Part shown: positions 21,327-30,273 of the stretch, piece by piece
Layout of the letters: each line of letters starts with the position of its first letter
Position numbering within the stretch: the stretch's first letter is position 1
Assembly (NCBI GenBank): GCA_022510765.1
Contig: JAFLSU010000008.1
Coordinates: forward strand, 1-64,000
Direction: 5' to 3'
Source of the DNA: Christensenellaceae bacterium
GTDB taxonomy: Bacteria > Bacillota > Clostridia > Christensenellales > CAG-138
DNA: 64,000 nucleotides
Program-made: the position numbers and the translations under genes
Notes under the pieces: generated by a model
Databases searched by the model: none
Seen by the model: the letters and a program-made list of their open reading frames with translations, nothing else
Told to the model about the DNA's origin: nothing

Positions 21327-21345
21327 ATTGCGACTGCGATATATT
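21322..21345 (+). promoter_or_regulatory. Inverted repeat over the RNase J promoter
   Basis: AATATATTGC and GCGATATATT pair over 10 bp (one T-G) around a GACT loop. It covers the -10 box and the expected start site, so it could be an operator or a hairpin at the extreme 5' end of the transcript. Function is inferred only. Confidence 0.4.
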
Positions 21346-21403
21346 GTTGCGACCCACGACGCAGGGTTTGGTAAATGCGTCATTTTGAAAGGAGAAGATA
21401 TAT

Positions 21404-23077
21404 TTGTCAAAAAAATCAGGTCAGCGTCTTAGGATAATTCCCTTAGGCGGCCTCGGAGAAATAGGAAAAAACATGACCGTACTCGAGTACGGTGGAAGCA
21501 TGATAGTAATCGATTGCGGACTTGCCTTTCCCGATGAGGATATGCTCGGCATAGACATGGTGATTCCCGATATGTCGTTCCTCGAGCTGAATCAGGATAA
21601 GCTCGCCGCATTCATAATCACCCATGGTCATGAGGATCATATCGGTGCCATCCCTTATGCGCTGCAAAAATTCCACGTCCCCGTCGTCGGGACAAAATTC
21701 ACTTTGGCGCTCATTGAGCATAAACTGCATGAACACAAGATAGAAGAAGCCGACCTTCGCTGCATAACCGCCGGCGATACGGTGCAATTCGGCTGTTTTG
21801 AGATAGAGTTCATCAAGGTCAGCCACTCAATCGCAGGTGCGGTCGCACTCGCGATCACCACCCCCCTCGGCGTTGTTATCCATACGGGTGATTTCAAGGT
21901 GGATTATACCCCCGTGGATAACGAACCTATAGATATAAACCGCTTTGCGTATTACGGTTCCAAAGGCGTGCTTGCTCTGCTTATGGACAGCACCAATGCG
22001 GAGCTTTCCGGGGTGACTCCGTCCGAAATGGAGATAGGAAAAACCTTTGAAAAGGTTTTCAACGATGCTGACGGCCGTATAATCGTAGCGTCCTTCGCAT
22101 CCAATGTATACAGAATACAGCAAGTCGTGAACATTGCTATAAGGCATAACAGGGTCGTATGTTTCCAAGGTCGGTCGATGGTAATGATAGCCAAAATTGC
22201 AAAGGAGCTTGGCTACCTTAATCTTCCCGAGGAAAGCGTTGTTGAGCTTGAAAAGCTTAAAAATTATGAGAATGATCGCATTTGCGTGCTAACCACGGGC
22301 AGTCAAGGAGAATCCATGAGCGGTCTTTTCCGCATGGCAAATGCAAACCATAAGCTGATCATCGGAAACGGAGATACCGTAATCATTTCCGCTTCCGCAA
22401 TACCCGGCAACGAAAAAAGCGTTGGCAGGGTCATCAACCAGCTTTTCAAACGAGGCGCAAACGTTGTTTATGATAGGCTTGCCGACGTGCATGTTTCCGG
22501 TCACGCGAGACGTGAGGAGCTGAAGCTCATGTTCCGTCTGCTCAAACCGCAATACTTCATGCCCGTACACGGTGAAGCACGGCATTTATATCACCATGCG
22601 AGACTTGCCGAAAAAATGGGCGTTTCCCCCGGAAATATTTTTGTGCTTGAGAATGGAAACATGCTTGAAATAACGGACAAGGGTGCAATGAAGCTTTCAA
22701 GCAGCGTTGCCTCAGGCGCGATCCTTATCGATGGGCTTGGCGTTGGCGATATTGGTGCAACGGTGCTGCGCGAACGCCGTCTGCTCTCTCAGGACGGTTT
22801 GTTCGCGATCATAATACCCGTACAAAAATCCACCGGAGAAATGCTCGGCCTGCCCGAAATCATCACGAGGGGTTTCATCTATGTAAAGGATTCCGATGAG
22901 CTTATGTCCGAAGCACGCGAATACGCATTCGACCTCGCAATGAAGCTTTCTATGGAATACAGGTATGATTGGAGCAACTTTAAGTCGAGCATGAAATCGG
23001 GCATGAAGGGCTTTCTGCTCAGCAAGACCAGGCGAACGCCTATAATCATGCCGATGATTGTTGAAATAGATTGCTGA
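21404..23077 (+). CDS. rnj: Ribonuclease J
   Basis: A beta-CASP metallo-beta-lactamase RNase of 557 residues, with 5'-3' exo- and endonuclease activity in mRNA decay and rRNA maturation. The metal motif is HGHEDH (74-79), and the beta-CASP region includes TGSQGE and the later SGHARREEL. The start is TTG, supported by AAAGGAG about 10 nt upstream and by the family N-terminus. The ylbF-like gene follows closely, which is notable because YlbF-type proteins work with RNA decay factors in Bacillus. Confidence 0.94.
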   Translation: MSKKSGQRLRIIPLGGLGEIGKNMTVLEYGGSMIVIDCGLAFPDEDMLGIDMVIPDMSFLELNQDKLAAFIITHGHEDHIGAIPYALQKFHVPVVGTKFTLALIEHKLHEHKIEEADLRCITAGDTVQFGCFEIEFIKVSHSIAGAVALAITTPLGVVIHTGDFKVDYTPVDNEPIDINRFAYYGSKGVLALLMDSTNAELSGVTPSEMEIGKTFEKVFNDADGRIIVASFASNVYRIQQVVNIAIRHNRVVCFQGRSMVMIAKIAKELGYLNLPEESVVELEKLKNYENDRICVLTTGSQGESMSGLFRMANANHKLIIGNGDTVIISASAIPGNEKSVGRVINQLFKRGANVVYDRLADVHVSGHARREELKLMFRLLKPQYFMPVHGEARHLYHHARLAEKMGVSPGNIFVLENGNMLEITDKGAMKLSSSVASGAILIDGLGVGDIGATVLRERRLLSQDGLFAIIIPVQKSTGEMLGLPEIITRGFIYVKDSDELMSEAREYAFDLAMKLSMEYRYDWSNFKSSMKSGMKGFLLSKTRRTPIIMPMIVEIDC

Positions 23078-23126
23078 GACGGGTTGGATGCGATTGTTCT
23101 CACACCATAAAGGATTTGACTATTGT

Positions 23127-23474
23127 ATGAATAATATTTACAATAAAGCGCAGGAACTGGCGTATATGCTGAAGAACAGTGATGAATTTACACGGTTCTG
23201 CGCCGCAAGGGACAGGATCACGGCTGATGAGTCCACAAGAGTACTGCTTAAGGATTATCGCACCCTTCAGTGCCGCGTACAGGCCGCCATGGTCACAGGG
23301 CAGCCCGATGAAGTCAGCCTTGCAAAGCTGCAAAAGATGGGAGAATTATTGCAGCTCAACCCCGACGCTTCCGAGTACCTTTTTGCCCAATACCGTCTCA
23401 GCAATCTGCTCGGCGATATATACAAACTGCTTGCCGATGCTGTTGATATCGATCTGAGCGTTTTGGACGAATGA
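23127..23474 (+). CDS. YlbF-family regulator
   Basis: A 115-residue all-helical protein matching the YlbF/YmcA (Com_YlbF) family, with the characteristic long amphipathic helices (NNIYNKAQELAYMLKNSDEF and later LLGDIYKLLADAVDID). In B. subtilis such proteins form an Fe-S complex that acts on RNase Y-dependent mRNA processing. Here it directly follows RNase J. The track start 23088 adds 13 residues not typical of the family; ATG 23127 is preferred, although AAAGGA is 13 nt away. Confidence 0.8.
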   Translation: MNNIYNKAQELAYMLKNSDEFTRFCAARDRITADESTRVLLKDYRTLQCRVQAAMVTGQPDEVSLAKLQKMGELLQLNPDASEYLFAQYRLSNLLGDIYKLLADAVDIDLSVLDE

Positions 23475-23500
23475 TCCAAAAACATTTTAGGAGGAGTATC

Positions 23501-24886
23501 ATGCCCAATAGCCGATCTTCAAACACAGGCAGTCGAAATTCCAACATGTCAGATGGAAACGGACGCGGGCGCTCGCGCGAATACTTCGACGAAAGCGATA
23601 TTTTCTCGCCGATCAATAACAATATTCCGAGGCGCGTCTACGATTCAAATATCCCCGCCGATAAGGTATACGTCAATTTGGATGATGAATATGACGATGA
23701 TATGCCTGGTGGACTCGATGCGTATAACCGATGGCTCAAACGTAAGGAACGCAAGAAGCGCAACAAATCCAAGTTTGAAACCTTTTGGAAGGTTTGGAGT
23801 GTTCTACGTGCATTTATAGTGCCTGCGGCCTGTGTTGCTATTACTGTTCTCTTGCTTTATAAAGTGGGAAACAAGCTGTATAACGATTATTTCATGCCCG
23901 TTGACCCCAACGATGCCACGCCCATCGTTGTTGAAATTCCCTCGGGAAGCGGCGCATCCACCATCGCCAAAATACTCTATGAAGCCGGCGGCGAGGATGC
24001 CGAGGGACTTATCCCGCATAAAGCCGTATTCAAGGTCTATGTTGATTTTATCGGCAAATCAAGCAGACTGCAGGCGGGTACCTATGTGCTTTCACGCAAT
24101 ATGAGCATACCCGAGATCGTTGACGTAATCTGCAAGGGCAATCCTCCGAGGGAGACCATAAGCGTTACGATCCCCGAGGGCCTTACTGTCGAAGCTACGG
24201 CAAACAAGCTTGTCGAACTCGGCGTTTATGAGAGTCCCGACCGTTTTATAGAACTCTGTATTACAGGCGAGGCCTTTATAAAGGATCATCCGTTTATCAA
24301 TGATATTCCGGTGGATGAATCCGGCGAACGTAAGTATATGCTTGAGGGATTCCTGTTCCCGGATACATATGACATATATGCGGACGCGAATGAGGAGACC
24401 TTGATAGATAAGATGCTCACGCGCTTCGAGCAAATCTTTGGCCCGATTTATACCGCAAGGGCTAACGAACTGGGATTGAGCTTTTATGAGGTGACCACAC
24501 TTGCTTCATTGATCGAAAAGGAAGCAAAAACCTTTGATTTTGCACGAGTCTCCGCAGTATTCAGCAACCGCACGGAACTTAACATGCCATACGCTTCGGA
24601 TGCGTCGCTCGAATATGTACTGCAAACGGGTTCGCTCAATCTTACCATCGAGCAGCTTGAAACTCCGTCGCTGTACAACACGCACATTAACGTCGGTCTG
24701 CCCCTTGGCCCCGTCTCCAACCCGGGCGATGCCGCGCTCTCCGCCGCGCTCTACCCCGACGAGCAATACATTGCCGATGGGTATCTGTATTTCTGTCTCA
24801 TGGATCCCGAGACCGGCGCGCTCGTGTTTGCAAAAACTTTGGACGAGCATAACAGAAATGTTGCTAAATACAGCCCGCTCTGGTGA
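23501..24886 (+). CDS. mltG: Endolytic transglycosylase MltG
   Basis: A 461-residue membrane-anchored lytic transglycosylase that cleaves nascent peptidoglycan. An unusually long acidic/basic cytosolic tail (about 100 residues) precedes one transmembrane helix. A LysM-like region and the YceG catalytic domain follow, with the conserved Glu in LIEKEA near residue 338. The start at 23501 has GGAGGAG 6 nt upstream; the track start at 23471 lies inside the ylbF end. In Firmicutes mltG commonly precedes a U32 peptidase gene, as it does here four genes later. Confidence 0.93.
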   Translation: MPNSRSSNTGSRNSNMSDGNGRGRSREYFDESDIFSPINNNIPRRVYDSNIPADKVYVNLDDEYDDDMPGGLDAYNRWLKRKERKKRNKSKFETFWKVWSVLRAFIVPAACVAITVLLLYKVGNKLYNDYFMPVDPNDATPIVVEIPSGSGASTIAKILYEAGGEDAEGLIPHKAVFKVYVDFIGKSSRLQAGTYVLSRNMSIPEIVDVICKGNPPRETISVTIPEGLTVEATANKLVELGVYESPDRFIELCITGEAFIKDHPFINDIPVDESGERKYMLEGFLFPDTYDIYADANEETLIDKMLTRFEQIFGPIYTARANELGLSFYEVTTLASLIEKEAKTFDFARVSAVFSNRTELNMPYASDASLEYVLQTGSLNLTIEQLETPSLYNTHINVGLPLGPVSNPGDAALSAALYPDEQYIADGYLYFCLMDPETGALVFAKTLDEHNRNVAKYSPLW

Positions 24887-24989
24887 TGAAAGGAAATAAA
24901 AGAGTTTTTGCAGTTTTACTGCGGACACCTTTTCAGTGATGAAAGGAAAAAAATGGGCTTCTCTGGTTTTACTGCGGACACCTTCAAGT
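24884..24989 (+). repeat. 53-bp imperfect tandem duplication at the mltG/DUF2461 junction
   Basis: Two adjacent copies (24884-24936 and 24937-24989) both begin TGATGAAAGGAAA and share GTTTTACTGCGGACACCTT. The unit carries the ribosome site and first codons of the DUF2461 gene. Only the second copy is in the reading frame. The first now encodes an orphan 17-codon ORF that overlaps the mltG stop (ATGA). Confidence 0.85.
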
Positions 24990-25648
24990 TTCTGATGGAG
25001 ATCCGCTTCAATAACAATGTTGAATGGTTTGACGCAAACAGGGAGCGTTATAAAAAATCCGTACAGCTACCGCTCAAGCAGCTTGCAACGGAGCTTATGC
25101 CGACCGTGCTCTCCGTCGATCCCTATTTCAGCACCAACCTCAATACCACGGTGTCCAGAATAAGGCGGGATACGAGGTTTACAAAGGACAAGTCTCCCTA
25201 TCGCGACAATATGTGGTTAGGCTACCGCTATCCGGGCAGAAGCATCAGCGAGGGATTCACAATCTGGTTCGGCATCGATCCAAACGGATACGATTACGGC
25301 ATGGGGTTCTACTATGCAGAACCCAGCTTCATGGCGCATTACAGAAAACGAATCATCAGTGATCCGTCGGGATTCTTCTCCTTGGCTGAACCCTTGATGA
25401 AGCTCGGATTCATGTATTCCTGCGAATTATATAAGCGCGACCGCTTCCCCGACGCGCCTGCGGAGATCAAGCCGTATATCAATGTCAAGAACTTCTCTTG
25501 GATGCGTCATTTTGACGGTGTCGCCGATCTTCTTGAGCCGAGCGACATTGCAAACAGGCTTAATGATGAGTTCATCCGTATGAAACCGATGTATGACTAT
25601 GTTAGGAGCATCGCGCTCATCGATGATGCTTCAAAGCTGTCTCATTAG
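24953..25648 (+). CDS. DUF2461 (TIGR02453) family protein
   Basis: 231 residues. The N-terminal pattern FTADTFKFLMEIRFNNNVEWFDANRERY, followed by RDTRFTKDKSPYRDN, is the hallmark of DUF2461/TIGR02453 proteins. The family is widespread and its function is unknown. ATG 24953 with AAAGGA upstream is the better start; the longer track ORF reads into the duplicated copy of the start region. Confidence 0.88.
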   Translation: MGFSGFTADTFKFLMEIRFNNNVEWFDANRERYKKSVQLPLKQLATELMPTVLSVDPYFSTNLNTTVSRIRRDTRFTKDKSPYRDNMWLGYRYPGRSISEGFTIWFGIDPNGYDYGMGFYYAEPSFMAHYRKRIISDPSGFFSLAEPLMKLGFMYSCELYKRDRFPDAPAEIKPYINVKNFSWMRHFDGVADLLEPSDIANRLNDEFIRMKPMYDYVRSIALIDDASKLSH

Positions 25649-25653
25649 GCGCT

Positions 25654-26034
25654 ATGGCTTGTGAGGGTGCTCAAAAGTTGAAATACGGCGTAAGGATCAA
25701 ACTTTTGGATGTAATTATTATAATTACTATTGCTATACTTTCGCTTTCGATATGGTTGTTTATGCCTACGGGCGGCGAAACCGTACTCGTATCATGGCAC
25801 GGTGAGCAGATCTACTGCGGAAGCATTAACGCCAATATTGAAATTGTTACGCCCGATGGACTCAATACCATCTCCGTCAGCCATGGATATGTGTATATGA
25901 GCCACGCTGAATGTGCCGATAAAACCTGCGTCCATATGGGTAGTGCGTCATCGGGAAGACCTGTCGTGTGCCTTCCGAACCGAGTAATAATCACTGTAAC
26001 AGGCGAATCGGGGGTTGATTCAATCACATGGTGA
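25654..26034 (+). CDS. NusG domain II-containing membrane-anchored protein
   Basis: 126 residues: one N-terminal transmembrane helix (about residues 18-36), then an extracytoplasmic beta-rich domain with the NusG_II pattern and the cysteine pair region CADKTCVHMG. Such proteins occur in Clostridia next to Gx-family transporters, exactly as here (the Gx gene starts 7 nt before this stop), and sometimes near FMN-transferase/Rnf genes. Role unknown. Confidence 0.85.
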   Translation: MACEGAQKLKYGVRIKLLDVIIIITIAILSLSIWLFMPTGGETVLVSWHGEQIYCGSINANIEIVTPDGLNTISVSHGYVYMSHAECADKTCVHMGSASSGRPVVCLPNRVIITVTGESGVDSITW

Positions 26035-26567
26035 GACATTTATCCGGCACAAAGCATACGCTAACTGAGACCTCTTTCATTGCTCAAGCCTCCTTGCTTG
26101 CCGCACTCGCGGTGATCATGCACAGCGTTGAAGCGTTGCTGCCGCCGCTCATAGCAGGTGTTCCCGTTAAACTTGGGCTTGCAAATATATTTACCCTGCT
26201 TGCCGTGATGCGGCTTGGAAACGGTTATGCCGCCTCGATAGTTGTAGTACGTTGTTTACTCGGCACACTCATTTCTGGCTCGGTTTCATCCCTCCCCTAT
26301 AGCCTTGTGGGTGCGCTTTTGTCGCTTCTTATCATGGTGCTATTGGAGCCTGTACGCAGGCTGGACAAGTTATCCCCCATCGGCATTAGCACTGCTAGCG
26401 CATTTATGTTCAATATTGGACAGCTTGCCGTCGGCTGTATCGCCGTTGGCAAAGCGATGCTGTATTATTTCCCTTTGATGAGCCTGTTTTCCATCCCAAC
26501 CGGGGTGTTCACCGGGCTTATTGCCTACTATATCGACAAAGGAATCAAGAATAAAAACCATGCCTAA
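26028..26567 (+). CDS. Gx transporter family membrane protein
   Basis: 179 residues with five to six hydrophobic helices. The pattern PVKLGLANIFTLLAVMRLG is typical of the family once annotated heptaprenyl diphosphate synthase component I and now called Gx transporter (ECF S-component-like). Substrate unknown; the old enzyme name should not be trusted. It overlaps the NusG-II gene by 7 nt and the U32 gene by 8 nt, so the three are translationally linked. Confidence 0.87.
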   Translation: MVRHLSGTKHTLTETSFIAQASLLAALAVIMHSVEALLPPLIAGVPVKLGLANIFTLLAVMRLGNGYAASIVVVRCLLGTLISGSVSSLPYSLVGALLSLLIMVLLEPVRRLDKLSPIGISTASAFMFNIGQLAVGCIAVGKAMLYYFPLMSLFSIPTGVFTGLIAYYIDKGIKNKNHA

Positions 26568-27786
26568 ATCTATGCGAAAAAAAGTTGAACTTCTCGCCCC
26601 TGCTGGCAACATGGAGAGGTTAATGACTGCAATCCATTTCGGCGCGGATGCCGTCTACCTCGGTACGACCGCATTTTCGTTGCGCAATCTTGCGGATAAT
26701 TTTACGCTTGACGAAGTTGCCGAGGCCGTTCGCTACTCCCACGAACGCAACGTGAAGGTCTATGTAACCGTTAATTCGTTCATGCGCGATGATGACCTTG
26801 TAGATCTTCCCGATACTATTCGCGCCCTCCATGAAGCGGGCGTGGATGCACTGATAATAAACGACCCTTCCGTGATACGTATCGCTAAGCGTGTCGCTCC
26901 CGAACTCCACCTCCACCTCAGCACGCAGGCGAATACGCTTAATTCGGAGGCTGCGCTTTTCTGGCACGAACAGGGCATTGAACGCATAGTACTTGCCCGC
27001 GAATTAACCTTGAAGCAGATCGCCGAAATGCGCAGGAAACTGCCCGAAACCTTGGAGCTTGAGGCCTTCGTGCATGGTGCAATGTGCGTAAGCTATTCCG
27101 GGCGTTGTCTTCTCAGCAATTATATCGACGGTCGCGACAGCAACCGAGGCGAATGCGTCCAGCCCTGCCGCTGGTCGTATGAGGTTCGGGAACGCGGAAA
27201 GAATGGGGAGTATTTCACCATCGTATCCGAACGGGATGGCAGCTTCATCCTCAATTCACGAGACATGAATATGGTCTCGCATTTGAACGAGATAATTGAT
27301 TCTGGCATCGTGAGCCTTAAGATCGAAGGCCGCATGAAGTCCATCCTCTATGTGGCAACGGTCGTAAACGCTTACCGCATGGCACTTGACGGCTGTGATA
27401 TGCAGGTCGTTCGTAACGAGCTTAATCATGTGAGCCACCGCCCCTACACCACGGGGTTCATGCTCGATAATGATGCGATGGGTTCGACCGATGAACTTAT
27501 GGCACCCGAATCGGGCGGATATATTCAGAATTTTCAGATTTCCGCAGTAGTGCTTGGTTATGACGAGGAGACCAAGACCGCTCACATTGAACAGCGCAAT
27601 CGCTTCTTCGATGGGGATGAGCTGATGATACTCTCGCCCAAGGATGTGCTTCGGAAGTTCACCGTTCACGGTATCCGCACCGAGGACGACGTTGTTCAGG
27701 ACAATGCTCCGCACCCCTGTCAACGGCTTTTCATCGGATGCGATGAACCCGTTAAACCCGGGGACATTCTTAGAAAAAAGGTGTGA
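26560..27786 (+). CDS. U32 family peptidase
   Basis: 408 residues beginning KVELLAPAGNMERL, the standard U32 start. The family block EAFVHGAMCVSYSGRCLLSN and the cysteines of ECVQPCRW, thought to bind an Fe-S cluster, are present. U32 proteins include collagenase-like peptidases and tRNA or ubiquinone hydroxylation factors (TrhP/RlhA-like), so peptidase activity is not certain; linkage to mltG matches the YrrN/YrrO-type locus of Bacillus. Start is ATG 26560 or ATG 26572. Confidence 0.9.
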   Translation: MPKSMRKKVELLAPAGNMERLMTAIHFGADAVYLGTTAFSLRNLADNFTLDEVAEAVRYSHERNVKVYVTVNSFMRDDDLVDLPDTIRALHEAGVDALIINDPSVIRIAKRVAPELHLHLSTQANTLNSEAALFWHEQGIERIVLARELTLKQIAEMRRKLPETLELEAFVHGAMCVSYSGRCLLSNYIDGRDSNRGECVQPCRWSYEVRERGKNGEYFTIVSERDGSFILNSRDMNMVSHLNEIIDSGIVSLKIEGRMKSILYVATVVNAYRMALDGCDMQVVRNELNHVSHRPYTTGFMLDNDAMGSTDELMAPESGGYIQNFQISAVVLGYDEETKTAHIEQRNRFFDGDELMILSPKDVLRKFTVHGIRTEDDVVQDNAPHPCQRLFIGCDEPVKPGDILRKKV

Positions 27787-27791
27787 TTACC

Positions 27792-28715
27792 ATGGAAAAT
27801 ACTTTAGGTGAATTGCTGAAATCCTATTGTGCGCTCTCCGATGAAGCGCATGTGCTTATCGTTACTGATGCCTCGCAGCGGCATATTTCCGATATGATAA
27901 GCTCAAGCCTGCCCAACGAATGCAGCACGGTCGAGTTTTCAAAGGATAGCGAAATACTTAATAGGATGCGTGGACTGTTGCCCCACGACCTGCTGCTTGT
28001 GATCCTTGGATTTGATACCTACGTTAACGAAGGAGCCAGTAGATTCTTTTCTCCTTTTGGAAAACCCGACGGCGTTACCGCAAAGTATGCGTTCGTTCGT
28101 CTTGGGATTTCCGCTGAATCACTCCAACAGGGACTATCAACCCCGATAGATACCGTTACTAATAAGATTCGCGAAATGGAACGGTTTGATCCCGAGCATG
28201 AGATTCACATTCGTAGTGCCGCTGGAACCGACATTAGGCTGCGCGCAAATAAGTTTATAACCTGCTCGCATTTCATAACGGAGGACGGTGGGTATGCCTT
28301 CCTGCCGCCATCCGAGACATCTTCCGATGTTGTCCTGGGCAGCGCAAACGGTCGCATCGTCGTGGATGTTACCGTTGGACAGCTCTATCATTACGGAAAG
28401 CTCCTCGGTGAATTTGGGTTGGTTCCATCCCCCGTTACCATCACGGTGCAAAACGGAATAGTGACCGATATCTTTGGTTGTTCCATGGCGGATGAACTGA
28501 AAAGCAAACTCTTTGCGCTTCCTTCGGAATGCAGAGAGCTTGTCGAGCTTGGACAAGGGCTGTCTCTGATGAAACCTACGGGACTTATAGGCGTTGATGA
28601 AAGCATCATCACCACCTGTCATTTCGGTATCGGAGACGGCGCAAAATGCGGACTGCATCTCGATGTCGTAATAAACAGTCCGATAATAAGCGTACTAAAT
28701 GAAGAGATCGGATGA
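27792..28715 (+). CDS. M29-like aminopeptidase family protein
   Basis: 307 residues. The C-terminal third resembles M29 aminopeptidases and the related NicX fold: ELGQGLSLMKPTGLIGVDES, then TTCHFGIGD and GLHLDVV, where E, H, H and D would be metal ligands. The N-terminal half is less recognisable. It follows the U32 gene with almost no gap and could share its transcript. Annotation as leucyl aminopeptidase is by pattern only. ATG 27792 is preferred over GTG 27783. Confidence 0.6.
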   Translation: MENTLGELLKSYCALSDEAHVLIVTDASQRHISDMISSSLPNECSTVEFSKDSEILNRMRGLLPHDLLLVILGFDTYVNEGASRFFSPFGKPDGVTAKYAFVRLGISAESLQQGLSTPIDTVTNKIREMERFDPEHEIHIRSAAGTDIRLRANKFITCSHFITEDGGYAFLPPSETSSDVVLGSANGRIVVDVTVGQLYHYGKLLGEFGLVPSPVTITVQNGIVTDIFGCSMADELKSKLFALPSECRELVELGQGLSLMKPTGLIGVDESIITTCHFGIGDGAKCGLHLDVVINSPIISVLNEEIG

Positions 28716-28761
28716 TGGCTAATTCATTGCGTCATCACCCATTGTTATTTTTCGCAATGCA

Positions 28762-28790
28762 AATCGAGTGCCCGGTTCGAGCACTCGATT
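28762..28790. terminator. Terminator-like hairpin between convergent genes
   Basis: AATCGAGTGC and GCACTCGATT form a perfect 10-bp stem around a 9-nt loop, midway between the convergent M29-like and arcA genes. T-runs on both sides are short, so it may end both transcripts with modest strength. Confidence 0.55.
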
Positions 28791-28806
28791 AAAGCTATTT
28801 GCAAAT

Positions 28807-30036
28807 TCATTTTCCAAAGCTGATTCTTTCACGAAGCATTGGCATACTCATGCAGCGTGGGCCTCCCCTGCCACGGCTGAGTTCGCCGCCCGGGATCGGA
28901 TTCACCTTGACTCCCGCCTTGTCTATCAGTTCATTGGTGATAACGTTGCGGTCATAGGTTATGATGCTGCCTGGAGCCATGGCAAGCGAGTTTGCGCCCA
29001 TGTTCCAGTGTTCGCGCCGATACTGTATCGGGTCTCCCCCTCCCATTTCAACAAAGGTCACCTTATCAAGTCCCAAAGCACGTTCAAGAACATGCTCGGT
29101 TGAATCGGTCGTAAGGGACACGTTAAGCTCACCATTGCCCGAAGGAGTGATCTCGTAGATGTCGAACCATTTGTGCGCAATGCAGGGATGGGCAAGAAAT
29201 TTGTCGTAATCGATATGGGTCATAAGCACATCAAGGTGCATATAGGTTCTGGAGCTTGGATTTTTGAAGAGAAGGACACGCTCATAGCCGCGCTCAAACA
29301 AGGTTAGCGCAAGGCGTTCCACCGCAGCAACCGTTGTGCGCTCACCGCTACCTATGGCAACGCATTTATCCGATAGGGAGAGCACGTCGCCGCCCTCAAT
29401 GCCGCAGCCGCAGTTGTAATCATAAAGCAAATCCACACCGCCCTTGCCGAAATACTCACTATACTTATGAATGTAACGAACGAATAGCGTTTCCCTCATG
29501 CGTGCGGGCATGCTCATTGCGGAAATTGCTATGCCCGTACCCAAGCAGAAGCTGATATCCCTTGTGAAATACAGATTGGGAAGCGGGTCGGTAAGGAACG
29601 GATAATCGTCCTTTATCAAGGATTGAATAGGTTTTTTCTGAACATCCTTCAGATCTGCAACGGTTATGCCCTTTGCTACCGCGTCGAACAGCTTATCATA
29701 AGGAACGGTGTTCAGGTATTCTTTAACCGCCGCAGAAAGGCTGATACCTTTAACACCTATATCCACAAAATCATCTATGAAAGCCTTGCGAATATCATCA
29801 TCCTTTACGACTTGTGCGAACATGTCCTCAATATAGACCACATCAACGTCGTTCGAACGCAGGATATTAGCAAAAACATCATGCTCCTCTCCGGCACGGC
29901 GCACATCGGGCGTATCCTCGGCGAGCATTCTTTCAAGATAATCAGGCATAAGGTTTGATAACTCAACACCCGGGCGGTGCAGCATTACCCTCTGCAATCT
30001 GCCGATCTCGGACTTTACATTGATAAGCTCGTTCAT
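28807..30036 (-). CDS. arcA: Arginine deiminase
   Basis: Hydrolyses arginine to citrulline and ammonia. 409 residues, typical. Visible active-site parts include FTRDISFCLG, EGGDVLSL, MHLDVLMTHID and the catalytic Cys in GGPRCMSMPM at the C-terminus. The start at 30036 has GGAGG 5 nt upstream; the track TTG at 30048 is unlikely. No arcB, arcC or arcD lies in the window, so the usual ATP-generating pathway would need genes elsewhere. Confidence 0.95.
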   Translation of the reverse strand: MNELINVKSEIGRLQRVMLHRPGVELSNLMPDYLERMLAEDTPDVRRAGEEHDVFANILRSNDVDVVYIEDMFAQVVKDDDIRKAFIDDFVDIGVKGISLSAAVKEYLNTVPYDKLFDAVAKGITVADLKDVQKKPIQSLIKDDYPFLTDPLPNLYFTRDISFCLGTGIAISAMSMPARMRETLFVRYIHKYSEYFGKGGVDLLYDYNCGCGIEGGDVLSLSDKCVAIGSGERTTVAAVERLALTLFERGYERVLLFKNPSSRTYMHLDVLMTHIDYDKFLAHPCIAHKWFDIYEITPSGNGELNVSLTTDSTEHVLERALGLDKVTFVEMGGGDPIQYRREHWNMGANSLAMAPGSIITYDRNVITNELIDKAGVKVNPIPGGELSRGRGGPRCMSMPMLRERISFGK

Positions 30037-30087
30037 TAACTCCTCCAAACCGGGTCACACAATCAACCCCATAATTTGTGCATCGGT

Positions 30088-30115
30088 ATTATAACACATT
30101 TTCCAATTAGTGCAA
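30088..30115 (-). promoter_or_regulatory. Promoter of arcA
   Basis: On the minus strand TTGCAC and TATAAT are 16 nt apart, 51 nt before the arcA start. Further upstream (30176-30217) lies a weak interrupted hairpin, AAAGGT...ACCTTT, between the Mn catalase stop and this promoter. It might end the catalase transcript. Confidence 0.6.
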
Positions 30116-30273
30116 ATACTTAGGAAAGGGTTGTTGTTACCAACCATTGACGCTGTAACACCGAACAAGCTGCAAAAAAGGTCAAGGCGCTCGACCATGA
30201 ACGGTCAAGGCACCTTTACTTTACTGCATTATTAATTTGGTCAAGATTTTATACTAATGCACTGCTGTATACA

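Noticed and set aside
26028-26567. Heptaprenyl diphosphate synthase subunit
   Set aside because: This is an old family name. The protein is a small polytopic membrane protein of the Gx transporter type with no prenyltransferase motif.
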